Shown piece after piece: positions 42,281-52,640 of a DNA stretch of 64,000 nucleotides. Each line of letters starts with the position of its first letter. Position 1 is the first letter of the stretch. A model generated the notes under the pieces. The model had not been told where the DNA came from. It did not search any database and saw nothing but the letters and a program-made list of their open reading frames with translations. This DNA comes from Linanthus parryae (Eukaryota; Streptophyta; Magnoliopsida; Ericales; Polemoniaceae), in contig JALGPY010000003.1 in assembly GCA_023055425.1 (NCBI GenBank), forward strand, positions 64,588,991 to 64,652,990, given 5' to 3'. A program made the position numbers and the translations under genes.

Positions 42281-43876
42281 TTGGAATTCTACAAAAACGA
42301 GAAATATGCAATTTTAGTATTTTGAACACTTTGACTATATTTAACAATGGCTAGATCATCAAATATAGCTCCCACTATTTTTCTCGGTTTAATAGCCCTC
42401 ACCATTAAAGCGGAAAATATCTCTATACTTTCTAGTGGGTCCAAGATCCTTATTTCACTTCTTCTTGAGCTTGCTTTGGCAAGTCACCCAAGAATTAGTT
42501 ATTTAGGTAGGAACCATTCCAATTGCATCCCATGCAACTCTTGGTCCAATTAGGTGAATAAATACCTTTTATTCTTTATCCAATTGGATAACTCCTAATT
42601 GTCATGCCTCTAAGCTCATCAATCCAATTGATTCTTGCCTAGTTGCGTCCAACCTCTTGTTTTCAACATACACGCATTACTAGCTTGCGTCGTCCGCAAC
42701 ACATCATGAAAAATTAAAATCGCCTTGCTTTGGCAAGCCCGAATTTTAATAGTCCACGATCATGAAGGGTGTTTTGGCAAGAGAAGGCAAAACGCAATAT
42801 TTAATTGAGGGATTTCTTTTAATTTGTTTGGTTGATCTTTATCAACATGGTCTACTTATTTTGGATTGGGCTATCCACAATAAAAGACCAACCTTGTTTA
42901 TTATTATCTTGTTATCGTTTTGCTTGTAGCGCCATACACACAAAATAAATAACAAGGCATGAATAATAAACATCCACAAAAATAAAGAAACGTGGTATGG
43001 ATATGGCCTCTAGACTAATGATATTATCAAGCCAATGATAATATCTAATTGCCCTAAAGTGCCGAGCTCATCTCCATGTGCTCCACCAAAGCTGCGCGCC
43101 TAGGGATGTCTTTTGGCTTCTTTGGTTCTCCGGTCTTCTTCTCCATGCTCTTGGCTATCATCTAAATATTTCTAATTCTAGCCTAACATCTAGAATAAAT
43201 AAATAATAAAAGCCTCACATGTCGAGGAGAAAAAGAACGACTCGCAGGCCGTAAAACTTAATTAATTATTACATTAATTTGATCAGCTCGCAGGCCGTAA
43301 ACCAAACCACAAAACAATAAACATCCACCATCCTAGGCCATATCCATCCACCATGCAATAAAGCACATAATACAGTTAAAACCAATTTTTAACGCGCTTG
43401 TTTAATTTTAATAAAATTGGGTAACTAGGGTTTCACAACGGTCCAAAGGGTCCAAGCCAACTAGTGGCCCGAACCCTAGGACCGCCGCACGCCTAAGGGG
43501 GCCGCGGCCTTGCTTGGCGCCCAAGGGAGGGGCGGGCGGCTAGGGTTTCGGCCCTAGTCCCCTTCCTCCTTCCTTGTTGCCCAAGCAAGGTTGTTTCCTT
43601 ATGGATTTAATTCCATAATTTTGTTTCCATAATTGAAAACCCCTTTTCAATCATGTGCCCATGAACCCTAATTTTTCAAGAACCCAATTATTCACATCCT
43701 ATGTGATTAAACTCACCAATTCTAACATCCAATGTTAAATTGGGTCTTGTTTGATTGAATCAAATTCAATATTGCATCTACTATGCCAATTTTTCAGTTT
43801 TCGCGTAATAAACAATAATACGGTGTATGAACTGAAATCGTAAACACATAATATCATGTTATGCTCTACGACCTGT
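42281..43876 (-). other. Leader of Angela-2
   Basis: About 1.6 kb between the primer binding site and the gag ATG without a gene. It has a GC-rich block at about 43470-43570 and the direct repeat TTACGGCCTGCGAG (minus strand) at 43241-43254 and 43287-43300, 46 bp apart as in Angela-1. Packaging and dimerisation signals would be expected here. Confidence 0.6.
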
Positions 43877-43889
43877 GGCTCTGATACCA
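43877..43889 (-). other. Primer binding site of Angela-2
   Basis: TGGTATCAGAGCC on the minus strand, 1 nt after the LTR; complementary to the 3' end of initiator tRNA-Met. Confidence 0.9.
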
Positions 43890-43890
43890 C

Positions 43891-45327
43891 TGTTGGGTTT
43901 TGATGTAGGTAACGCAGCGGAATAACAAAAATTAATCCTACTCAAAGCCCACCAAGGATCACAGGAAGAGACATCATAACATGATTAAGGACATAGAAGA
44001 TGTGTACCTTTTGATTTGTGAGATCACACGAAGAATGATGTCCTCGTCTCTACGGTTGATCCACGTCTAGAGGTGAGATCTAGATTCTTCCTTCAATCAA
44101 GTGCTAGCTTGAACCTTGGAGGAAGAGGGATGAAGATCAAAGCAACCAAGCAACAAGGCAACAAAGGAGGGGCGGCCTCCCTTCTTGCCGTCGGGTAGGG
44201 GGGCGGACGGGGCTAGGGTTTCGGCCCTAGCTCTTGTCTTGCTCTCTCTTTTGCTCTCTCCCACTCTTTGTGTGTTATGATTAATAACTCATCTTGTGGG
44301 AAGGAAGCTAGAGCCTCCTTTATATACTCCAACAACTCCTTGTTGTTTCCATAAAAGAGTTTTCTTGTTCTAGTAGGACTAGAACTATTCCCTTCCTTGC
44401 AAATTAGTCCTACTAAGTTTGCAAGGTGTTGCACAATGATCCTTCTATTAATTAATCCATATTAATTAATCCCAAATCTAGCTCTACTCTATTTGACGTG
44501 TGACCCCATAGGTTTCTATATAGTTGGTAGTAACTATTACTAACATGGAGCGGTGTCTAGCAACACATCCATGCAACCCAACCAATAGAAATAGTCAGTG
44601 ATCCCGACAAACCTTTGTGCCCAATATGTCATATTGCATTATCCCTTTGTCTCCATATCCGGATTGGACACGAGACATAAATAGTCACACTCGTATATCC
44701 AATCCATAGTTCCTCGATCCTGGGAATACGCTTATGCTTGCAGATAACATTAATATCTCCATATTAATTTATCTGAGTCTGGCCAGACATTCAATAAGCC
44801 TCATCCCTCGAGTGGCCGTGGATATTTACTCCCATTATGTGGGAGGGACAAATCCTATCTACATCACTACGATCTCTAAGCTTGCTTCCTATCACGCCCG
44901 ATAGCCACCTTTATGATTACCCAGTTACGGTGTAACGTTTGATAACATCAAAGCGCAATATTTCACAACTAGAGTATCTAGTGACTTCAAGTCTAAGGAT
45001 TGCAATAATATTAGCACTACGAAAAGCGATTGTGACTTCACATAATCTAATGTATCCTTTTCGTCGTGGGTCAATCCAGTATGCCATTACTCCTAATGCA
45101 TACCCATGTGTTAGACTTGATATCTCCATATCAATCTACCCACATACTAGTCTATATTTGATTGTCCTATTAATCAATATAATTGACTAGGGATATTTAA
45201 GATAAATAACACAATTTATCTAAGGACTTCATTATATTAAATATCGCCATAAATAATAAATGAATATTCTAGCCAAAACATTGTTCATACTAAATCTACG
45301 ATTGCCTCTAGGGCATCTATTCCAACA
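43891..45327 (-). repeat. 5' LTR of Angela-2
   Basis: 1437 bp, same ends and apparently the same sequence as the LTR at 36894-38330. The TSD copy GGAAG follows at 45328. Confidence 0.95.
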
Positions 45328-45455
45328 GGAAGGCAGCTCGACATGAACACAATACCAAGTACGGGTGACAGTGAGATGGTGGAAAGAAGTGGGGTCGAAG
45401 GAGAAGAACAACCAACTGATGAGGCGGTGGCTGCAGTGCAGCACCGCCATTCACA

Positions 45456-48400
45456 ATGAATCTCTTAAGTTGGAACGTGTGAGGACTCGGGAATCCGAAC
45501 ACGTTCCTAACTCTTCATGATGAGGTGAAGAGTAAATCTCCCGATATTGTTTTTCTTATTGAAACACGCCTTGATGTTAAAAGGATGGAACGAATACAAA
45601 ATAAGTTAAACTTTCAAAATGGGTACCACGTTAGTAGTGTGGGACTTAGTGGAGGGTTATCACTTATGTGGTCGCACCAAGTTAAGATCAAGATTTTTAA
45701 AAGATCTAGATTTCATTTTTCAGGATGGGTATACAATGAAGATGGAGGAAAGGAGTAGTTTCTGACTGGGTTTTACGGTGACCCGGACGCAAATCAGAGG
45801 CATAACTCTTGGGATCTTCTGTGGAGGTGTCGGCCAAGTCCAGTCTTGCCATGGTGTGTTTTTGGAGATTTTAATTCTATAGCTTCGGTCAGAGAGAAAG
45901 AAGGAGGGCGTGAAGTTAGATTTTCTCAGATTGAACTTTTCATACAGACAATCGATAGATGTGATATGCATGATTTAGGTTTCTCAGGAGTACCATTCAC
46001 ATGGTCCAATCGACAGTTTGACGGAAGCTTTATTAGAGAAAGACTCGACAGAGTATTAGCAAATAATGAATGGAGGGATAAGTTTGGATTCTCACGGGTG
46101 GAACACAGAGTTTTAGACAATTCAGATCACGTTGGGATTCTCCTCAATATAGCTCGTGGAGCTAGACCAGTGTTTAGACCAAAACGATTTCACTTTGAAG
46201 CATTTTGGGCTGAACATCCCAACTGCAAGAAATTAGTGGCGGACCACTGGGGGATAGGCGAATCTGTCCACAATAAGCTACAAGAGGTAGCAGCCAATTT
46301 GAAAATCTGGGAAAAAAGTGAATTTGGCAATGTTCGGAAGAGGGTACGAGAATTGAAGTCAAGACTGCAAAGGATTTGGGAACAACCACAAAATCAGTAC
46401 ACGGGGAGGGAGAGCAAACAGGTGCAGGACGAGTTAAATAAATTACTTCATCAAGAAGAAATATTATGGAGACAAAGAAGCAGGGCTATGTGGTTAAAAC
46501 ACGGCGATCGAAACACTAGTTTTTTCCACAAAAAGGCGTCTAGTAGGAGGCTCCGAAACAGAATAGACGGGTTGCAAGCAGAAGATGGTATAATGAAGAC
46601 TGAGAAGGGCGATGTAATCCGAATCCTAAGTAAACACTTTGGGGAAGTTTTTGAATCACAAAAACCAACAGAAATTCAGATTGAGAAATCACGAGATGTG
46701 TCCCACAATTGCTTACCGAAGCAGACAGTATGGAGATTGATCGAAAATTCACCAAGGAGGAAGTAGTTGCAGCTCTCAATGCAGCTCTCAACAACATTCA
46801 TCCACTAAAAGCACCAGGTTATGACGGTTTCCCTGCTTTATATTTTCAAAAATATTGGAGCATTGTTGGCGATGAAGTAACAAATTTATTCCTTGCTATT
46901 TTAAATGATGGTGCTACTATAGAATCTTTGAACAAGACAGTTATTACTTTAATCCCTAAAGTAAAGCAGTCGAAGAGCCCAGGGGAATTCCGACCGATCA
47001 GTATATGCACCACAATCTATAAAATTATTGCGAAAGCAATAGCGAATAGAATTAAGCCTTTTCTAGATTCTGTGATTGCAGAAACACAAAGCGCTTTTGT
47101 ACCAGGGAGACAGATTACAAACAATATTTTATCAGCTTTCGAAGTTATGCACACGATGAGGACCCGCGTCAAACGGAAGAAGGGCTACGTCGCTCTAAAG
47201 GTGGATATGTCAAAAGCCTATGATCGCGTGGAATGGGACTTCTTACATGCAATTATGTTAAAGATGGGTTTTAGTCCAAACACAGCAAGCCTAGTCCGAA
47301 GGTGTATTAGCTCAGTCAGGTATTCTTTCAATCTAAACGGAGAAGTAGTTGGTGATATCATACCTGAGAGGGGGCTCCGACAAGGATGCCCCTTGTCCCC
47401 ATATCTCTTTTTGGTATGCAGTGAAGGACTATCACGAGCTATTTCCACGGCAGTTCATGATAGACGTCTAGCAGGCGTTAAAGCATCTAGAGGAGGTCTT
47501 ACGGTATCTCACCTATTTTTTGCCGACGACAGAATATTTTTTACAAGAGCTAGAAAGGAAGATGTGCAACAATTATTACAGATTATTACAGACTATAAGA
47601 TGGCGTCGGGACAAAAAATCAATTTGGCAAAATCAGCAGCACTGTTCTCGGCAAGCGTGACGGATGAAACTAAGATGGAGATCAGCTCAGTATGTGGAGT
47701 GCCAGCGGTGGAGGATCATGAAAAATACCAGGGCCTGCCAACTACAATAGGGAGGAATAAGAAACTGACTTTCGGCTATATTTTAGACAGAGTTTGTAGC
47801 AAAGTCAAAGGTTGGAAGGAGAGATACTTATCTGTTGCTAGGAAGGAAGTATTGCTGAAGGCAGTGGTTCAAGCAGTCCTTAACTACGACATGTCATGTT
47901 TCCTGCTTCCGATAGGGACCTGCGAAGAAATAGAACAGATGATGAGACAATTTTGGTGGGGGAGTGGAGATAAAAATGTAATCAACTGGTTGGCGTGGGA
48001 TAAAGTTAAAAGAAGCAGAGAAGAAGGAGGTATCGGATTCAAAGACATACAAGATTTCAATATTGTTCTTTTGGCTAAGCAAAGTTTGCGAATTTTGACA
48101 AAACCAACTAGTCTGGTGGCGAAAATTATAAAAAGGAAAATATTTTCATGAAAAAGACCTGCTAGATGCAACTTTAGGGAGACAACCCTTTTATGCCTGG
48201 AGATCATTCGGGGGAGTTAAACTGTTGAAAAAAGGATTAAGGAAGAATATTGGAGATGGACGTACCATAGATTTGTTCACAGATCCCTGGTTATTTCGTG
48301 AACCGAACTTTAAAGTGCTATCGCAGAAGCCTGCAGGAGCAGATCCGTGGGTGAGCCAGTACATCGTCACAGAGACAAAGACATGGAATAAAGACAAGCT

Positions 48401-49550
48401 TAACCAAGTTCTATTACCAGTAGATGTCGAAGAAATTTGCAGAATTCCAATTCCAGGAACAGCGGAAGCAGATCAGTGGGCATGGTTTTATGAAGAAAAT
48501 GGCGTCTATTCTGTTAAATCAGGGTATAAACTCATCAACAGTCTTAGCACCGACACAAAAAATACAAGCAGCTCCAAAAATCGTAACAGATGGACTAAGA
48601 AGTTATGGAAGATGAAGATCCAGAGGAAAATCGTGTTCTTTGACTGGCGAGTGTATAGAGATATCATTCCAACCAAAGGAAACCTGAGGAAAAGAGGAAT
48701 CCCAATCGCAAACCAGTGTAATTTTTGTGAAGAAGAAGAAAACACCAGACATGCATTACTGGATTGTCCAACAATCAAACCTTTCTGGGAAAGATTTCTG
48801 TCAGGGGCTATAAACTCAAAGATTCATCATATCCAACAAGGACCCAACTGGTTCTTTGATATTTTCAGCAGTTTATCCAAGGAGCAAAGGCAGCAATTCA
48901 GTATCGGACTATGGACGGTTTGGGAGAACATAAAAAACAACATCTTCAGGGGTATTAATCGAAACACAGATGTGATGATACAAAAAGCAGAGAGCCACAT
49001 TGAGGAAGCTAGATCCGTGGATCTAAAAGGTCGCTCAGGTCTAATTCACAACACAGTCGAAGAAAGAAATACCATTTCCACAGGGGAAGAAGCAGATCTC
49101 TACTTCGACGGTGCCTGGACTTATATCCACCGGAAGGCCGGCGCCGGTGCTGTGATTAGACATCATCACGGCGACATCATAGCAGCAGTAGCTTCAAGAC
49201 TAAAATGGGGAAATCGAGCAAAGGAAGCAGAGTCGATGGAACTCGAGAGGGGCATCAATCTAGCTCTGAATAACCATTTCGATGAAATTCGAATCCATGG
49301 TGATGCGGAGAATCTCCTCAACCAAGTGAAGGTCCCGTCGAGTTCAATAGAGGAAGACCGTTCAGTGGTCAAGGAAATCATCTCACGAATTCTAGATAAG
49401 ATCAGAAGGTTCAAGAACGTGGAGATAGTGTGGATTCCGAGAGAGAGCAATAAATTAGCTCATCGATTAGCTCAACAGGGGTTAGGTTTACAGTGTGATG
49501 AAGAAATGTTATGGTCCTCTCCCGAGGACAGCTGTTTAAACCTTGCTTGA
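45456..49550 (+). pseudogene. L1 ORF2: endonuclease, reverse transcriptase, RNase H
   Basis: Starts MNLLSWNV and is broken by a TGA at 45480-45482, a TAG at 45756-45758, a frameshift near 46695 and a one-base gain in an A run near 48140. Domains in order: endonuclease (FLIETRLDVKRM, VFGDFNSIASVREK, DLGFSGVPFTWSN, ERLDRVLANNEW, LDNSDHVGIL); reverse transcriptase (KAPGYDGFPALYFQKYW, FRPISICTTIYKIIAKAIAN, KVDMSKAYDRVEW, GLRQGCPLSPYLF, FFADDRIFF as the catalytic box); a zf-RVT stretch (CNFCEEEENTRHALLDCP); and a C-terminal RNase H (LYFDGAWTY, AKEAESMELERGI, IHGDAENLLNQV, WIPRESNKLAHRLA). The RNase H is typical of plant L1 elements. With four lesions it could not act by itself. Confidence 0.9.
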
Positions 49551-49593
49551 AAAGCCACATTAGTGGTCCCCAATTAATGACAGTTTGATTCTC

Positions 49594-49619
49594 AAAAAAA
49601 AAAAAAAAAATTAAGGATG
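49594..49619 (+). repeat. Poly(A) tail and right TSD of the L1
   Basis: Seventeen A followed by TTAAGGATG, which equals 35758-35766. Confidence 0.8.
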
Positions 49620-50105
49620 CTAATATGCCCATGAAATCAGGTGAAAAGAATGCCTTATGTTAATTAATTTTAAGTATAATCCATCGTGACCTAGATACGT
49701 AAAGTCTGAATGATTGAAAAGAATGCGTGCTAATTTGAAGAGATGTATCATCTTAATGATTTTGCTCCAAAAAAAACTATCAATGATAAAAGTTTGTATT
49801 TCGTCATTTTCTCGCTCTATTATGAGTGTCACTATATCACTTTTGGGGTGAGCAGAATCTGCTCCAAACTGCTACCTCCAGCCGCCCAGTACGAAATCGG
49901 TCCTGTTGATGCTACTTTATCAACAATTGAGCAGAAATGAATAAAAATGTGAAGAATCAGATTAAGTGAGTAAACATTGTTACAATTTTTATACTTTTTT
50001 GAGGGGAACAACTTTTATACTTTGGAATAACTAACTCTAACAAAATTTTAACTAGGTCTAACAAAATTATACATGATTACTGTCAACTAATTTTTCAAAA
50101 ACTGG
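49620..50105. other. Unassigned sequence right of the L1
   Basis: AT-rich, no convincing frame. Before the L1 insertion it was contiguous with the sequence ending at 35757. Confidence 0.35.
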
Positions 50106-50356
50106 TATGGTCTTGGAGCCAAATATTTGGTAAGAATATCATCTAGTTGGTGTGAATATTGAACATGTAGCAGCCTCAACTTCTTGCTCTGCAACCTGTC
50201 TCTTATCAAATGACAATCAAACTCAATGTGTTATGTTCTTTCATGAAACACAGGGTTGGAAGATATGTGGGTTGCATCTTGACTGTCATAGTAAATTAGA
50301 GGCACATGTTGTTCAACTATATGCAAATCCTTCAACAAGTATCCTAACTGTTGCGG
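50106..50356 (-). pseudogene. Fragment of copia RNase H
   Basis: On the minus strand the sequence encodes YYDSQDATHISSNPVFHERT, then EFDCHLIRDRLQ and a DDILTKYLAP-like end, the C-terminal half of Ty1 RNase H. The form D-S-Q...A-x-H-I-x-x-N-P-V-F-H-E-R-T is standard. One or two frame changes are present. No LTR or other domain of this element is seen; it is a scrap joined to an Athila fragment of opposite strand. Confidence 0.65.
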
Positions 50357-50399
50357 CTAAAATTTACACGTAAAGATAAAATTTACATGTGCTTCTTGG

Positions 50400-51013
50400 C
50401 CATCCACTCGCACTGTCGCATGCCCTTTGGATTATGCAATGCTCCAGTAACATTTTAGAGATGTATATGTTGATCTTCTCTGATACGATGGAACAAAAAT
50501 TCAAGGTATTTATGGATGAACTCTTTCTATATGGAGATAGCTTTAGCGAATATTTATTTCAGTTGGAGAAAGTTCTGGACATGTGTATTGAAACCAACTT
50601 AGTGCTTAATTGGGAAATGTGTCACTTCATGGTAACCGGTGGTATCGCGTTGGATCATAAGATTTCGATTAAAGGGTTGGAAGTAGACAGAGAAAATATA
50701 GAGGTAATTGAGAAGCTTCCTTATCCCACCACAGTCAAATGGATAAGGAGTTTTCTTGGTCATGCATGATTCTATGGAAGATTTATAAATATAAGGGCAC
50801 CAAACCATTGTGTGGTCTCTTGGAAAAATATTTAGTATTATATTTTTATGGGGGATATAGGAAAACGTTTGACATTCTCAAAGAGAGATCGACTACAGCC
50901 CCAGTGATTACTACACATGATTCGTCATTAGTGTTTGAACTTATCTCCAACAAAAGTAACAATCTTCACTGAAAGACAGTAATGTAGGTGCCCTTATAGA
51001 AATTAGTTCAAAG
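50400..51013 (+). pseudogene. Fragment of Athila reverse transcriptase
   Basis: The sequence encodes [10 protein letters not shown], a stop, then DTMEQKFKVFMDELFLYGDS (FMDD as FMDE), [38 protein letters not shown] and, after a stop, FYGRFI. It parallels Athila-B RT at about 23110-22640 but on the plus strand. It fades near 51000, where VGALIEISSK matches the [11 protein letters not shown] region of RNase H. SIRE-1 is inserted at its right end. Confidence 0.8.
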
Positions 51014-51049
51014 GTAACAATCTTCACTGAAAGACAGTAATGTAGGTGC
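50956..51049. repeat. 36-bp direct repeat across the left edge of SIRE-1
   Basis: The 36 bases at 50956-50991 recur at 51014-51049, an offset of 58 bp. The second copy spans 14 bp of flank and the first 22 bp of the SIRE-1 LTR. The first copy lies wholly outside the LTR. Confidence 0.85.
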
Positions 51050-52181
51050 TAAAACAGGATCAATACTTTAGAAGGGGGGGGGGTTGAATAGAGTATGGCA
51101 AATTTTTGCAATTTATGCTAGAAGAGTAATTTCAAAGAAATTTGTGCACAACTGCAATTATTTCAAGGCCTTCAAATGAGTTCCAAGTCCTTGGAAAGAA
51201 AACAGATGACAAATAAAAAGCTGAGAGTTTTCAAGGCCTTGATATGCCTTTCAAACCCTTGAACTGAAACATGTTTTGTGCAGTTAATTTGACTAAGTAA
51301 TGAATAGCAAAATGAATGCAAGAGACACATAGATTTATATAGTTCAGTCCACTTGGAACTACGTCTTACTAATCAAAAGCTAACCCCTAGATCTCAAGCA
51401 CAGAGAGTTCCCTTACTCTGTACATGCTTGTGGTTCTCACTAACCTATCTAGTACCGGCTCTAGCTAACTGATTCAACAAGAATTATCTATTGTTCACTT
51501 GAACAATTCACGTAAACAAGAATGTAACAAGTATTATATGAATGATATACAAATAGAGTTCAGAAAGAAGATCACTGAGACAGAGTGTAACAGTGTGTAT
51601 GCAGTGTCCTTCATATGCTAGGATTGAGAGGAATGAATCTGATTATTTGTTGCTTGTCAATCCCTGAATGTGTTTGAGTGTGTCCTTGTTGATTCTCGTT
51701 CTGATCTTCATGTCCAACACCATCTTAAGGAGCTGGTTTGAATTGGAGATCTTCAAGATATTCTGGCAAAAAACTTTCCTATAAATCAGCAAAGTATCTT
51801 TGACTCTTCTAACTCTTCTTCTAACGGCTAGTTAATCAGTATTGGGCTTGATATTGGACTTGATCTTGTAGTAGAGTATATTACGAAGGTCCAGAAACAC
51901 TTGCATAGTCACAGAATCAATCAAACAATTCAGTTTCAATAGGTAATTGATTCTTCTTGCAAAAACTTGTTCAAACAGATGGATTAATGAGAGTTAAGAG
52001 AATCAAAATATTTGTGTTTCATCATCAAGGTGCATATAATCAACTATAGAGATGAGGGAATCATATTAATCAAATAGGCTCCCTCCTAGTTCATGTTGTA
52101 TACTACTCACTCTTTTTCAAACCTTTGAAAACAGTTTCAAGGCCTTGAAACAAACAAGTCTTTAACTAGCTGACCTTACAA
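51028..52181 (-). repeat. 3' LTR of SIRE-1
   Basis: 1154 bp. Minus-strand start TGTAAGGTCAGC, end GTCTTTCA. It holds a G run at 51074-51083 and palindromes of the TTTCAAGGCCTTGAAA type centred near 51168, 51188, 51236, 51256, 52122 and 52143, in pairs 20-21 bp apart. Compared with the other LTR it lacks about 40 bp near 51365. Confidence 0.85.
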
Positions 52182-52196
52182 TCTCCCCCTTGATGA
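52182..52196 (-). other. Polypurine tract of SIRE-1
   Basis: ATCAAGGGGGAGAT on the minus strand, directly before the LTR. SIRE-2 has ATCAAGGGGAAGAT at 61775. Confidence 0.8.
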
Positions 52197-52640
52197 AAGA
52201 CAAAACCTCAATCCTTTTAAGAACTGGTTCTCTGCAAAAGATAGTCATTAAAGAATAGCAGAGTAACCACCAAATATAAACAATAACACAAGATATCCAA
52301 ATAATCCAACTTATTATGCAGCAAAATCAGACAAAGACAAATCCTACTGTTCCAAAACCAGATCCATCTAAAATGTACCAAAAATAACAAGTAAACATAA
52401 TATTTTTCTCCCCCTTTTTGACTTTCATCGAAAAATAATAAGAGAATGTTGGATCAAAGTTTGAAAAATTTTGTAGTAAAAAGTTTTGAAAAGCATAAAT
52501 TTTCAAGACTTTTTTGAAAAGAAATTCTAGGCCTTGAAAAAGATAGAAAGACGAGGCAAGATTCAAGGGGTTGTGTTTGCATCTCCCTTTGGCTCTGCAT
52601 ATTCTTTTCCACTGTACTCTTCATCATCCTCATCATCTTT

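Larger units (their letters stand above)
36894..45327 (-). mobile_element. Angela-2: apparently intact Angela-type Ty1/copia retrotransposon
   Basis: 8434 bp with two LTRs of equal length (36894-38330 and 43891-45327, 1437 bp each), in which I saw no difference by eye; they lie at a constant offset of 6997. The TSD is GGAAG (36889-36893 and 45328-45332). The primer binding site follows the right LTR, the polypurine tract precedes the left LTR, and one uninterrupted gag-pol frame lies between. The combination suggests a very recent insertion that may still be able to move. It sits in the L1 ORF1 end, 31 bp from the hAT element's right TSD copy. Confidence 0.95.
35768..45458 (+). pseudogene. 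3' end of L1 ORF1, split by hAT and Angela-2
   Basis: If the hAT element with one AGTAAAGG copy and Angela-2 with one GGAAG copy are removed in thought, one frame stays open for about 70 codons through both junctions and ends in a TGA whose ATG overlaps the start of ORF2 (ATGA at 45456-45459). The pieces are 35768-35822, 36863-36893 and 45333-45458. The encoded tail is hydrophilic and Glu-rich. I infer that it is the C-terminus of ORF1; it is too short for a domain match. The 5' truncation at 35767 removed the rest. Confidence 0.5.
35767..49610 (+). mobile_element. 5'-truncated L1 LINE, interrupted twice
   Basis: The L1 consists of 35767-35822, 36863-36893 and 45333-49610, about 4.4 kb without its guests. 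It has the end of ORF1, ORF2 with endonuclease, RT, a zinc-knuckle-like region and RNase H, and a 17-A tail at 49594-49610. A 9-bp TSD flanks it. The hAT element and Angela-2 are nested in the ORF1 end. ORF1 is almost wholly missing, as expected for a 5'-truncated L1 copy. Confidence 0.85.

Noticed and set aside
49166..49450. 94-codon minus-strand frame within the L1
   Set aside because: It is the antisense shadow of the RNase H domain.
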